Positions 9,107 to 16,644 of a stretch of 64,000 nt of DNA are shown here, one piece after another (within the stretch, counting starts at the first letter, position 1; every line of letters starts with the position of its first letter). Origin of the DNA: Oceanirhabdus seepicola. Its GTDB lineage: Bacteria; Bacillota; Clostridia; Clostridiales; Clostridiaceae. Under the pieces are notes generated by a model. The model did no database searches. It was not told the DNA's origin and saw only the letters and a program-made list of their open reading frames with translations. Location of the stretch: assembly GCF_023684385.1 (NCBI RefSeq), contig NZ_JAGSOJ010000002.1, positions 434,001 through 498,000 on the forward strand, written 5' to 3'. A program made the position numbers and the translations under genes.

Positions 9107-9832
9107 ATGAAAAAGATAGATTGGCATGTGAAGTTTGGAGTAGGATTAGTCTTGCTTTCGGTTGTATTATACTCATTGCATTATGTGATTTTTCATGATC
9201 CACATCATTTATTTATTTTTATGTTAGGAGAATTAGCATTTTTGCCTCTTGAAGTATTTATTGTAGGATTGGGACTTGAAAAGATTATGGAGAAGAGAGA
9301 GAAGGCGCATTTAATTGAGAAATTAAATATGATTATAGGGGTATTTTTCACAGAGGTTGGAACAGAGCTTCTTGAAATGCTGACACTATGCGATTATAAA
9401 ATGTGCAAGTTCAAGTCTAATCTTAAAATCACTAAGGAATGGACTGATAGAGATTTTAAAGAAGCAATTGAAGTGAGTAAAAACTATAATTTCCAAATAG
9501 CCTTTGAGGAAAAAGATCTTCTTGATATTAAGAGATTTTTATGTAGTAAGAGGGATTTCTTGTTAAAGCTTCTGGAGAATCCAAATATCTTGGAACATGA
9601 TTCTTTTACATATTTCCTTACTGCTGTATTCCATCTGGAAGAAGAACTGAATTTTAGAGATATAAGTAATCTTTCCCATGAGGAGAGTGAACATATCAAA
9701 GAAGATATTATAAGAGTATATAGCTCCATAATAGGGCAGTGGCTTTTATATATGAAACATTTAAAAGGACATTTTCCATTCTTATTTAATAGTGCATTAA
9801 TGATGAATCCATTTACAAGAGAATGTAATTAG
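9107..9832 (+). CDS. Conserved membrane protein of unknown function
   Basis: A 241-residue protein with two N-terminal transmembrane helices (about 9-28 and 36-55: VGLVLLSVVLYSLHYVIF and FIFMLGELAFLPLEVFIVGL) followed by a roughly 180-residue, mostly helical, charged cytoplasmic part. I do not recognise a characterised family. The ATG at 9107 has GGAGG ten bases upstream; an in-frame codon at 9071 precedes that site. It follows the MATE gene by about 110 bases and ends at a strong terminator, so the two could be co-transcribed. Confidence 0.7.
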   Translation: MKKIDWHVKFGVGLVLLSVVLYSLHYVIFHDPHHLFIFMLGELAFLPLEVFIVGLGLEKIMEKREKAHLIEKLNMIIGVFFTEVGTELLEMLTLCDYKMCKFKSNLKITKEWTDRDFKEAIEVSKNYNFQIAFEEKDLLDIKRFLCSKRDFLLKLLENPNILEHDSFTYFLTAVFHLEEELNFRDISNLSHEESEHIKEDIIRVYSSIIGQWLLYMKHLKGHFPFLFNSALMMNPFTRECN

Positions 9833-9853
9833 TCAATTTATTTTAGACCTAAA

Positions 9854-9889
9854 AAAACACAAACACTAATTGTTTGTGTTTTTTTTTAC
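9854..9889 (+). terminator. Strong rho-independent terminator
   Basis: AAAAACACAAACA with TGTTTGTGTTTTT arms, a five-base loop, and a run of about nine T. Closes the MATE/membrane-protein unit. Confidence 0.9.
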
Positions 9890-9918
9890 TATATAAAATT
9901 AAAATTGCATGGAAAATA

Positions 9919-9948
9919 TTGAAGGTAAATTGAAAAATATGGTATAAT
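9919..9948 (+). promoter_or_regulatory. Candidate sigma-A promoter of the histidine kinase gene
   Basis: TTGAAG (9919-9924) and TATAAT (9943-9948) with an 18-base spacer, about 35 bases before the GTG start. Confidence 0.55.
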
Positions 9949-9981
9949 TAAATGAATGTAGAATGAATTGGGGGGGGTAAA

Positions 9982-11763
9982 GTGTTAGAAGATTATTTCT
10001 TGTTTAGTGGAATTTTTAAAAATAACAAAATAGAAATTTGCGTGGGGTTTAAAAAGGGGATTAAAGATAGTGTTATTGTAAAGAAAATCAACAAAATAGA
10101 ATGTAGTGATGATGTACTCTCCTTCATGAAAAATGAATTATTTGCCCAAAGTCCAATAGAGACTTTTGAAAATGATGAGATGTTGATACATATTGAAGAA
10201 CATGTTGATAGAGATAATGATGTACTTCTGAATTCTATAAAATCTAGTGAAGACGGTATAATATTTTTTAACGGAAATAAAATAATAAATTGCAATAATG
10301 CTTTTTATAAAATGACCAATAGTTCAAATGATATTACAAAATTCAGTACTATAGAAGAGAATCAGGTTGTGAAAGACATTGTAGATAAAATTAATAATAT
10401 GGAATTAGATAGTTGTAAAAGTATTACTACAAATAATCTGTTTCATATTGATGATGAATTAAGATGTTTTACTTTTGAAATAAATAAGATTAATAAAGAT
10501 AAACAAAATCATCTAATGGTTTTGTGTAAAGATAGAACAAAAGAAAGAATTACAAGTAAGAAATTAGTGTCTGTTAATCAAAGGCTAAATGCAGTTATTG
10601 AAAGTTCAAATTCAGGAATATTTGAAATAGATGATAGAGAACTTAAAAATTTCTGGATATCATATGATATATATAATCTTTTAGGATATAAATCATTTAG
10701 CAGCGAAACAACTAAAGAAAGAGTTGAGGAAGTTATTCATCCAGAAGATGGTATAGATCTTGTAGATAAGTTTAATGCTAGTGTATTAAATAATAAAATT
10801 ATTTGTAAAGAAATAAGAATAAAGGATTATGAAGGGAAGTATAGATGGTTTTCTTTAGTTGCATATGCAATTCATGAAAAGATAAATGGTAGGTTCAAGC
10901 TAGTAGGATCTATTACAGATATTCATGATAAAAAGAGTGCTTCAATGAACCTATTGAATAGTGAAAAAGCACTTAAAGAAGAGCGAGAACTTAATAAACT
11001 CACAACAGAGTTTTTTAATAATATATCTCATGATTTTAAAACCCCACTTAATTTGATAACCAATTCATTGAAACTCTTAAGAAATTCCTTTGGGGATATT
11101 CTTGAAAGGGATAAACAAGGAATGAGATATTTTGAAATAATACAACAGAATTGTTATAGATTAATCAAGCTTGTAAATGATATGCTTGATCTTAGTAGAA
11201 TTGATTCGGGTTTCTACTCTATTTCTTTACGTAATGGTAATATTGTAAGCCTAATTGAAGATGTAACCATGTCTGTTAAGGAATATACCAAAAATAAAGG
11301 CATAGAACTTCTTTTTGATACAGAATTTGAAGAAGAATTTATTTGTTTTGATAACGAGAAAATTGAGCGTATTATGCTTAATTTATTATCAAATGCAATA
11401 AAATTTACAGGGGATGGTGGAGTTATACTGGTTACAGTGTCAAAAGTAGATGATATGATATCCGTGATGATAAAGGATACTGGAATTGGTATTCCTAAAA
11501 ATAAACTCAATACCATCTTTGAACGTTTTGAACAAGCACATGAGATAAGTGGAAGGTTGTCGGGGAGTGGTATTGGCCTAGCATTGGTAAAATCATTGAT
11601 TGATATGCATGGTGGAAGTATTGAGATTAGAAGCAAAGAGGGGGATGGGACAGATATTAGATTTTATCTTCCTATCAAAACTGTAGATAAAGATGAGAGT
11701 AAGGAATTTATGCAAAGTAAATTTGATATTGATAAAGTGTTTGTAGAACTTTCAGACTTATAA
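9982..11763 (+). CDS. Cytoplasmic PAS-domain sensor histidine kinase (orphan)
   Basis: A 593-residue protein with no transmembrane helix. Residues about 85-190 look PAS-like, and about 203-318 form a PAS_3-type domain (HPEDGIDL). The HisKA dimerisation domain has its phospho-acceptor His at about 349 in NISHDFKTPLN. The ATP-binding domain has an N box (NLLSNAIKF, about 467), G1 (DTGIGIP, about 499) and G2 (GSGIGLA, about 529). It should autophosphorylate and pass phosphate to a response regulator, but none is adjacent. Start is GTG at 9982 behind an unusual run of eight G. The signal is presumably intracellular. In clostridia orphan kinases of this kind can act on Spo0A; that is only a possibility here. 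Confidence 0.9.
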   Translation: MLEDYFLFSGIFKNNKIEICVGFKKGIKDSVIVKKINKIECSDDVLSFMKNELFAQSPIETFENDEMLIHIEEHVDRDNDVLLNSIKSSEDGIIFFNGNKIINCNNAFYKMTNSSNDITKFSTIEENQVVKDIVDKINNMELDSCKSITTNNLFHIDDELRCFTFEINKINKDKQNHLMVLCKDRTKERITSKKLVSVNQRLNAVIESSNSGIFEIDDRELKNFWISYDIYNLLGYKSFSSETTKERVEEVIHPEDGIDLVDKFNASVLNNKIICKEIRIKDYEGKYRWFSLVAYAIHEKINGRFKLVGSITDIHDKKSASMNLLNSEKALKEERELNKLTTEFFNNISHDFKTPLNLITNSLKLLRNSFGDILERDKQGMRYFEIIQQNCYRLIKLVNDMLDLSRIDSGFYSISLRNGNIVSLIEDVTMSVKEYTKNKGIELLFDTEFEEEFICFDNEKIERIMLNLLSNAIKFTGDGGVILVTVSKVDDMISVMIKDTGIGIPKNKLNTIFERFEQAHEISGRLSGSGIGLALVKSLIDMHGGSIEIRSKEGDGTDIRFYLPIKTVDKDESKEFMQSKFDIDKVFVELSDL

Positions 11764-11792
11764 AAAATTCCTAGCATTGTATTTAAAAGTTT

Positions 11793-11820
11793 AAAACCTA
11801 TGAGTTGGCATAGGTTTTTA
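11793..11820 (+). terminator. Bidirectional terminator between the histidine kinase and the DUF4177 gene
   Basis: AAAACCTATG / CATAGGTTTT 10-bp stem with six-base loop followed by TTTTA on the plus strand and A/T runs on both sides, between convergent genes. Confidence 0.75.
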
Positions 11821-11825
11821 TTAAT

Positions 11826-12005
11826 TTATTCTTGCTTTTCAAAAACCAAGTCAAACTCTTTAATTGCACCATAACTACTAAAAATCACAGGAATAGCAGC
11901 AATAAATCTCCAGCCTTCGGAACTATACTTATCAATCATTTCTCTATGATTTGATTTGTTGAATAATCCAGATGTATTTGCAGACACATAAATATATTTA
12001 TACAT
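11826..12005 (-). CDS. Small DUF4177-like protein, 59 aa
   Basis: A short gene on the minus strand encoding 59 residues starting MYKYIYVSANTSGLF and ending KEFDLVFEKQE. The pattern of an N-terminal strand, a short helix, EGWRFIAAIPV and a final hydrophobic strand (FDLVFEK) matches DUF4177, a family of small one-domain proteins of unknown role. An AAGGAG ribosome site (12015-12020) lies nine bases upstream of the ATG. Coding quality is supported by the family pattern and by a terminator immediately downstream. No function can be given. Confidence 0.75.
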   Translation of the reverse strand: MYKYIYVSANTSGLFNKSNHREMIDKYSSEGWRFIAAIPVIFSSYGAIKEFDLVFEKQE

Positions 12006-12245
12006 ATAATTGTACTCCTTTATTTGAATTACTTATGAAACATTATACTATCTTATTTATTAAAATATGTATATAATGTGACGAATTATAAGTAATTCAA
12101 ATTAATTGATAAATTCTTTGTATTTGCTTATCATATTGTGATTTAAATTTTTAGGGATTGTGTTATAATTAGGCATATGAATTGAATATGCTCTAGAGTG
12201 TATTTTAAGAACAAAGGGGAACCGGTACAGTGGGAGGCGACATAA

Positions 12246-12830
12246 ATGATTGATAAGAAGAAAATTGAGGAACATGTAAGAGGGATAATTGAAGCCTTAG
12301 GAGAAGACCCAAAAAGGGAAGGACTTATTGATACGCCTAAGAGAGTAGCTAATATGTACGAAGAGGTTTTTGAGGGTATACAGTATAGCAATGATGATAT
12401 TGCGGAGATGTATGGGAAGACATTTGAAGAGGACTTTACGTACACAGAAAATGATAATGATATGGTTTTCATGAAAGATATTGAGATATTTAGTTATTGT
12501 GAGCATCATTTAGCTTTAATGTATAATATGAAAGTGAATGTAGCGTATATTCCCAAGAAAAAAATAATAGGTCTTAGTAAGATTGCTCGTGTTGCAGATA
12601 TGGTTGGTAGACGTATGCAACTTCAGGAGAGAATCGGACAAGATATTGCATATATAGTTAGCAAAATAACGGATAGTGAAGATGTGGCTGTTATAATTGA
12701 GGGTGAGCATGGTTGCATGACCACAAGAGGAATAAAGAAGACAGGAACGAAGACTGTTACTACAACACTAAAAGGGACGTTCAAAGAGGATGAAAAGGCA
12801 TTTTCTAGACTTATGAGCCTTTATAAATAA
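12246..12830 (+). CDS. folE: GTP cyclohydrolase I
   Basis: A 194-residue enzyme converting GTP to dihydroneopterin triphosphate, the first step towards folate (and of the queuosine precursor route). Zinc ligands are visible as Cys85 and His88 in FSYCEHH and Cys157 in [10 protein letters not shown]. The conserved substrate region is [22 protein letters not shown]. Length is that of a complete bacterial FolE. The start ATG has GGGAGGCG a few bases upstream; a TATAAT box is at 12164-12169. It stands alone, with no other folate or queuosine gene adjacent, so which pathway dominates is not shown. It is followed four bases after its stop by a family-2 repeat. Confidence 0.95.
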   Translation: MIDKKKIEEHVRGIIEALGEDPKREGLIDTPKRVANMYEEVFEGIQYSNDDIAEMYGKTFEEDFTYTENDNDMVFMKDIEIFSYCEHHLALMYNMKVNVAYIPKKKIIGLSKIARVADMVGRRMQLQERIGQDIAYIVSKITDSEDVAVIIEGEHGCMTTRGIKKTGTKTVTTTLKGTFKEDEKAFSRLMSLYK

Positions 12831-12833
12831 TAT

Positions 12834-12982
12834 CAGGCTGTTGAAAAAGCCCAATCTCATCGTCACTAAGACTCGCTGCGCTGCTCGCTCATCTTGTTCC
12901 TTGACCTTGGGCTTTTTCAACGCCTGAAATTCTTAAGATAGAAAACAGAGTGAAAACAATATATTTTAATTTTGTCAACAAA
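12834..12982 (+). repeat. Family-2 repeat, copy 1
   Basis: About 149 bases. The outer inverted repeat CAGGCTGTTGAAAAAGCCCAA (12834-12854) pairs with TTGGGCTTTTTCAACGCCTG (12907-12926), followed by a conserved tail (AAATTCTTAAGA ... TTTGTCAACAAA). Nearly identical in sequence and orientation to copy 2 at 14193-14371. No coding capacity. It looks like a miniature non-autonomous element. Confidence 0.85.
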
Positions 12983-12984
12983 AT

Positions 12985-13023
12985 AACATCCCTAGGTGCA
13001 CAATAAGTGTATTTAGGGATGTT
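12985..13023 (-). terminator. Terminator of the CBS-domain gene
   Basis: AACATCCCT / AGGGATGTT 9-bp stem with a long loop, just downstream of the minus-strand CBS gene, followed on that strand by ATTTTGTT. Confidence 0.55.
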
Positions 13024-13036
13024 CTATTTAACTTTA

Positions 13037-13468
13037 TTATTGTGCTACTTTGTTTAACTGATTATTAGCATAGATTATATCGTAGCAATAATTTATAATA
13101 TCGCTTCTTTTAATAATGCCAATAAATACTCCGGAGTCATCAACTACAGGAACAAAGTTCTGACATTTTGCTAGATGTATAAGACTTTCTATATCGGAGT
13201 TGATTTTAACTGGATTATTAACCATATTCATTGGTATATCCTTAACGAATATTTTACTGGTGTTTTTGAATGTCAAATCATCAGTATGTTTCATTTTCCA
13301 TAATAGATCACCTTCCGTTAGGGTACCAATATATTTACCTTCTTCATCAATAATAGGTACTGCTGTATATCTATGATATTCCATTTTTTCTAGAGCTTGC
13401 CTCATGGTGGCTTTGTCTTTAATATGGATTACATCCTTTTTAGGGGTAAGAAAGAACGCTATATTCAT
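13037..13468 (-). CDS. CBS-domain pair protein
   Basis: A 143-residue protein made of two CBS domains (about residues 8-63 and 85-136), with the typical RYTAVPIIDEEGKYIGTLTEGDLLW and NFVPVVDDSGVFIGIIKRSDII cores. Tandem CBS pairs bind adenine nucleotides and act as energy or ligand sensors, often on a partner enzyme or channel. No partner domain is fused and no partner gene is adjacent, so the role is unknown. ATG with an AGGAGG ribosome site. Monocistronic, with its own terminator. Confidence 0.9.
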   Translation of the reverse strand: MNIAFFLTPKKDVIHIKDKATMRQALEKMEYHRYTAVPIIDEEGKYIGTLTEGDLLWKMKHTDDLTFKNTSKIFVKDIPMNMVNNPVKINSDIESLIHLAKCQNFVPVVDDSGVFIGIIKRSDIINYCYDIIYANNQLNKVAQ

Positions 13469-13918
13469 TTAATTTCCTCCTGAACATGGTTTTGTTTAAC
13501 TTATTACATATATGATTATATCATATTAAGTAGGAAAAATAAACTAATCAAATGTTACATTTTTATAAATACATGATGATTAGTTAGTTTTTGAATGTGC
13601 CATACATATAAACATTACACTTATATTATATTACATATAATGAGAGGTGGATATAGAAAATGAGCTTTAAATGAGTTATTTTTCAAATATTTAATATTTT
13701 TTTAAATAATATTTTTTTTATTATGCTTTTGTGTTGTATTCACCTCTTAATAATTGCATTCAGGACTTTAATGTGATAACTTTAAGATATTAAGTTTATG
13801 AATCGAAAAAAAATTCAAAAGTTTCAAAAGAAGTTACATAATTATCACCGATTAGATTTTTGTGAAGTGCACTGAAATTTATAAAAGATTATTTTATGGC
13901 TGATTAGGAGGAGTAATT
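13469..13918. other. Intergenic region between the CBS gene and the HPr-like gene
   Basis: 450 bases, very AT-rich, between divergent genes. It should carry both promoters. T/A-rich tracts at 13685-13725 and a purine-rich stretch at 13800-13835 are visible. I see no gene, repeat or clear hairpin. Confidence 0.35.
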
Positions 13919-14167
13919 ATGAATAATAAATGTATGGAAGTGAAGATAGAAAAGGATTTACAGATGACAGAGTTTATTGAAATTTCAGAAAAGCTATCAA
14001 GATTTATGAGCGATGTATCTTTAAAACATGAAAATAAGAATGGGAATATGAAGAGTATAATTTCTCTTATGGCAATGAATTTAAAAATGGGAGATACAGT
14101 AACTATTGAAGCCGTTGGAAGTGATTGTGAAGAAGCTGTGGAATTTGTTAAGGGAATGATTAAATAG
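13919..14167 (+). CDS. HPr-family protein lacking the phospho-histidine (Crh-like)
   Basis: An 82-residue HPr-fold protein. It aligns without gaps to the remembered Bacillus HPr sequence from residue 6 onward. The active-site His15 that accepts phosphate from enzyme I is Gln15 here, and the surrounding GIHARPA loop is replaced by DLQMTEF. Ser46, the HPr-kinase target, is kept in the NMKSIISLM segment. This combination is that of Crh, the Bacillus regulatory paralogue. It therefore cannot work in sugar phosphotransfer in the normal way, and a regulatory role through Ser46 is inferred. ATG with an AGGAGG site. Its terminator region was disrupted by a family-2 repeat. Confidence 0.8.
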   Translation: MNNKCMEVKIEKDLQMTEFIEISEKLSRFMSDVSLKHENKNGNMKSIISLMAMNLKMGDTVTIEAVGSDCEEAVEFVKGMIK

Positions 14168-14175
14168 AATTTAAA

Positions 14176-14192
14176 AGCACGCGCCGCGTGCT
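14176..14192. terminator. AGCACG-type palindrome, left copy
   Basis: 17-base palindrome AGCACGCGCCGCGTGCT eight bases after the HPr-like stop codon. An identical copy lies at 14372-14388, on the other side of the family-2 repeat. Probably the original terminator stem, now cut off from its T run. Confidence 0.7.
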
Positions 14193-14371
14193 CAGGCTGT
14201 TGAAAAAGCCCAATCTCATCGTCACTAAGACTCGCTGTGCTGCTCGAGTACTGTTTGTACACTGCGCTGCTCGCTCATCTTGTTCCTTGATCTTGGGCTT
14301 TTTCAACGCCTGAAATTCTTAAGACAAAAAACAGAGTGAAAACAATATATTGTAACTTTGTCAACAAACTC
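14193..14371 (+). repeat. Family-2 repeat, copy 2 (with internal duplication)
   Basis: 179 bases, homologous to copy 1 over its whole length, including the CAGGCTGTTGAAAAAGCCCAA outer arm and the CAACAAA tail. It carries about 27 extra bases near 14243-14270 in which the GCTGCTCG motif is repeated around a GTACTGTTTGTAC palindrome. It is flanked on both sides by an identical 17-base palindrome. Confidence 0.85.
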
Positions 14372-14394
14372 AGCACGCGCCGCGTGCTTTTTTA
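14372..14394. terminator. AGCACG-type terminator, right copy
   Basis: Same 17-base palindrome as at 14176-14192, here followed by TTTTTT. Serves the plus-strand HPr-like gene; on the minus strand it directly follows the Crp/Fnr gene's stop codon. Confidence 0.75.
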
Positions 14395-15069
14395 CATTAG
14401 TATGTTTTCAAGCAACTCAATATCCATAATAGTTACTTTATTTTTATCAACATCCAAAATTCCTTCATCCTTCATTTTAATGAATTCTCTTGAAAGTGAA
14501 GGTCTAGGAATTCCGAAACTTTCAGCAATCTCTTTTTTGCTCTGCTTTAGTGTAATAGTTGAGCTGTTCTGTTCAGAATAAAGAGATAGAAGTAAGTTTG
14601 CTATCTTCTCTCTGATGGATTGATGAGATAGTAGAGTTACTTTCTTATTAAGCATGAGTATCTTATTAGAAAGAAGTCCCATGAATGCTTTTAAAAACAT
14701 ATCTTCTTCACTGCAGAGATTGAGTATATCGCTTTTTTCAATAAAGAGTACTTTGCTCTTTGATACTGATGTTATGGTAGCTGGGTAGGTAGTTCGTTTT
14801 GAGAATATAATTACCTCACCAAATATATCTCCTGATGAAAGTTTACTCATTGTGAGGAATCTTCCAGATGGAAATAGTTTCTGTACTTCTATGCTTCCTT
14901 CTAAAATAATTCCCAGAGATTTTATAGAATCCCCCTCTAGTGCAATTGATTCACCTTTTGCAAAAGATTCAATATGTGAATTGCTTTTTCTCAATATAGT
15001 TTCAATTGAGTTCTCATCAAAATTCTTAAATAAAACACATTGTTTTAACGGCAAAAAATCTTTTTTCAA
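14392..15069 (-). CDS. Crp/Fnr family transcriptional regulator
   Basis: A 225-residue regulator with an N-terminal cyclic-nucleotide-binding-like beta roll (about residues 15-125, with SGDIFGEVIIFSKRTTYPATITSVSKSKVLFI) and a C-terminal winged helix (about 150-205, recognition segment KEIAESFGIPRPSLSREFIKM). No N-terminal cysteine set for an Fnr-type FeS cluster. The start is TTG at 15069 with AAGGAGCG upstream. It is divergent from a ferredoxin-like gene, and a perfect palindrome lies between them, suggesting autoregulation and control of the neighbour. In clostridia HcpR-type members respond to nitrosative stress; that assignment is only a possibility. Confidence 0.9.
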   Translation of the reverse strand: MKKDFLPLKQCVLFKNFDENSIETILRKSNSHIESFAKGESIALEGDSIKSLGIILEGSIEVQKLFPSGRFLTMSKLSSGDIFGEVIIFSKRTTYPATITSVSKSKVLFIEKSDILNLCSEEDMFLKAFMGLLSNKILMLNKKVTLLSHQSIREKIANLLLSLYSEQNSSTITLKQSKKEIAESFGIPRPSLSREFIKMKDEGILDVDKNKVTIMDIELLENILM

Positions 15070-15082
15070 AAAAATCGCTCCT

Positions 15083-15118
15083 TAGTAACTTTGGTTACTA
15101 TTATTTTGTTTTTATTAT
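15083..15118 (-). promoter_or_regulatory. Candidate operator and -10 box upstream of the Crp/Fnr gene
   Basis: Perfect inverted repeat TAGTAAC-TTTG-GTTACTA (15083-15100) just upstream of the ribosome site. Next to it on the minus strand a TATAAT box (about 15113-15118) with a TTGTTT-like -35. The palindrome would lie at or just after the transcription start, a typical position for autorepression by a Crp/Fnr dimer. Confidence 0.55.
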
Positions 15119-15226
15119 AGTATACTTTATTCATAAACAAAAGATAAAATGTTTGATAAGGCTTTTGTTAACTTTGAATATTGTATAGAAATATAGAAAA
15201 ATTATAATTAATAAGAGGTGAATAAC

Positions 15227-16102
15227 ATGAGTGTTGTAAGAAAGATTGTTGAGATAAATGAAGAAAAATGTAATGGGTGTGGATTATGTGTAACGGCTTG
15301 TCATGAGGGTGCTATAGAGATGATAGATGGTAAAGCCAAATTAATAAAAGATGACTATTGTGATGGATTAGGGGACTGCTTACCGGCGTGCCCAACAGAT
15401 GCTATAAATATAATTGAGAGAGAAGCAGTGGAATATGATGAAGAGGCTGTAGAAAAGAGAATGAAGGATATGAGAGAGATGAAAAAGCAAACTGAAGAGA
15501 AAAAGCACGTACCTGTACAGGGTCATAAACATGGGCATGATCATGGAGCTGGAGGATGCAATTGTCAAGGCACAATGGGGAAAACAATAAACAGAGATAA
15601 GAAAGATATTAAATCATTAATAAAAGAACAGGGACTTCTTAATGTTACAGCTAATGGACTTAATAATGGTAAATTTGTTAAACCTGCAATGACTATTACA
15701 CCAAGAGTTAACACTGAGATAGATGGATCACAGTTAATGCAATGGCCAGTACAATTAAAACTTGTTAATGTTAATGCACCATACTTTGAGAATGCTGATA
15801 TTCTAATTGCTGCTGACTGTACTGCATACGCATATGCTAATTTCCACAGAGATTTCATCAAGGGGAGAATCACTTTAATTGGATGTCCAAAACTTGATGA
15901 CAATGACTTCTATAAGAATAAGTTAGCTCAAATTATTAAAGAAAATAACATTAAAAGCATTAAGGTTGTAAGAATGTCAGTACCATGTTGTAGAGGAATT
16001 ATTGATTCTGTAAAAGGCGCCATTCTTCAAGCTGGAACAATAATTCCATATGAAGAAGTAACAATTGATACAGAAGGAAACGTTACTAATAAATCCTTTT
16101 AA
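15227..16102 (+). CDS. Ferredoxin-like 4Fe-4S protein with His-rich linker
   Basis: A 291-residue soluble protein. The N-terminal ferredoxin domain has one complete cluster motif (Cys15, Cys18, Cys21, Cys25) and a second one in which the second ligand position is Leu48, leaving Cys45, Cys51 and Cys55. A His-rich linker (HKHGHDHGAGGCNC) follows. The C-terminal domain (about 150-291) carries DILIAADCTAYAYANF, LIGCPKLDD and MSVPCCRGI, typical of a clostridial family often found beside Crp/Fnr genes. Its role is probably electron transfer or redox sensing, not demonstrated. ATG at 15227 is preferred over GTG 15218, which overlaps the AAGAGGTG ribosome site. Confidence 0.85.
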   Translation: MSVVRKIVEINEEKCNGCGLCVTACHEGAIEMIDGKAKLIKDDYCDGLGDCLPACPTDAINIIEREAVEYDEEAVEKRMKDMREMKKQTEEKKHVPVQGHKHGHDHGAGGCNCQGTMGKTINRDKKDIKSLIKEQGLLNVTANGLNNGKFVKPAMTITPRVNTEIDGSQLMQWPVQLKLVNVNAPYFENADILIAADCTAYAYANFHRDFIKGRITLIGCPKLDDNDFYKNKLAQIIKENNIKSIKVVRMSVPCCRGIIDSVKGAILQAGTIIPYEEVTIDTEGNVTNKSF

Positions 16103-16114
16103 GAGGATTTATTA
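16087..16114 (+). terminator. Hairpin at the ferredoxin-like gene stop
   Basis: 11-bp perfect stem TAATAAATCCT / AGGATTTATTA spanning the stop codon, six bases before family-1 repeat copy C. A long T run is missing. Confidence 0.5.
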
Positions 16115-16120
16115 AAAAGA

Positions 16121-16361
16121 AATGGATAATGGATAATTGATAATGGAGAATGAAGGATGGTTCTGACTAAGGTCAGAACCTACATTAATATTGTTCTTTA
16201 GGACAAGAGTTTTTTACTTATTTTATCTCTAGATAAAATATTGTACTTTGAATACAATGTTTCATTTTAAATGAAACGAGTAAACATATGTTGCTTCATA
16301 ACCAATAATAAATGTAGTTTGTGCGCAAGCAGAAAAATCAATCATTATCCATTATACATTT
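16121..16361 (+). repeat. Family-1 structured repeat, copy C (full length)
   Basis: 241 bases. The outer arms AATGGATAATGGATAATTGA and TCAATCATTATCCATTATAC are inverted. Inside lie GGTTCTGAC/GTCAGAACC (16159-16180) and TTGTTC/GGACAA. The core is ATTTTATC/GATAAAAT (16220-16239), ATTGTA/TACAAT (16240-16258), GTTTCAT/ATGAAAC (16259-16277), closed by TTTACTT/GAGTAAA (16213-16219 with 16278-16284) with no unpaired base between helices. The right inner hairpins are decayed. Confidence 0.85.
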
Positions 16362-16440
16362 GTTTCAAGGTTTCCAACTCTCAACTTTTTCATGATTCAA
16401 GGAGTTTTCTTTCTTTTGAAAAATTTATATAAAAAGGGGC

Positions 16441-16469
16441 TTGTATTACATAAGATAATATGATATTAT
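16441..16469 (+). promoter_or_regulatory. Promoter of the uracil permease leader
   Basis: TTGTAT (16441-16446) and TATTAT (16464-16469) with a 17-base spacer, upstream of the first PyrR-type site. Confidence 0.6.
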
Positions 16470-16489
16470 GTCCAATAAGAGTAATTAAT

Positions 16490-16637
16490 CTTTAATCCAG
16501 TCCGAGAGATTGGCAAGGTGATCATATAAGAGTAAATATATTTCATACCCACATAATGTATAGCTAATAGTGTAATAGAGGGATGAATATATAATTTCGA
16601 ATTGATACTTCTTGCCAACAGGTAAGAAGTTTTTTTA
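16490..16637 (+). promoter_or_regulatory. pyr attenuator: PyrR-binding site 1 and terminator
   Basis: The leader RNA has the PyrR-binding consensus (16490-16518: TTTAATCCAGTCCGAGAGAT then TGGCAAGG), the anti-antiterminator of pyr attenuation. Downstream, ACTTCTTGCC/GGTAAGAAGT (16607-16630) plus TTTTTTA forms the terminator. UMP/UTP-loaded PyrR should favour termination and lower permease expression. pyrR itself is not in the window. Confidence 0.85.
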
Positions 16638-16644
16638 TTAAAGT

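Noticed and set aside
12180..12245. A tetrahydrofolate riboswitch upstream of folE
   Set aside because: I could not find its conserved pairing and loop sequences in the short leader.
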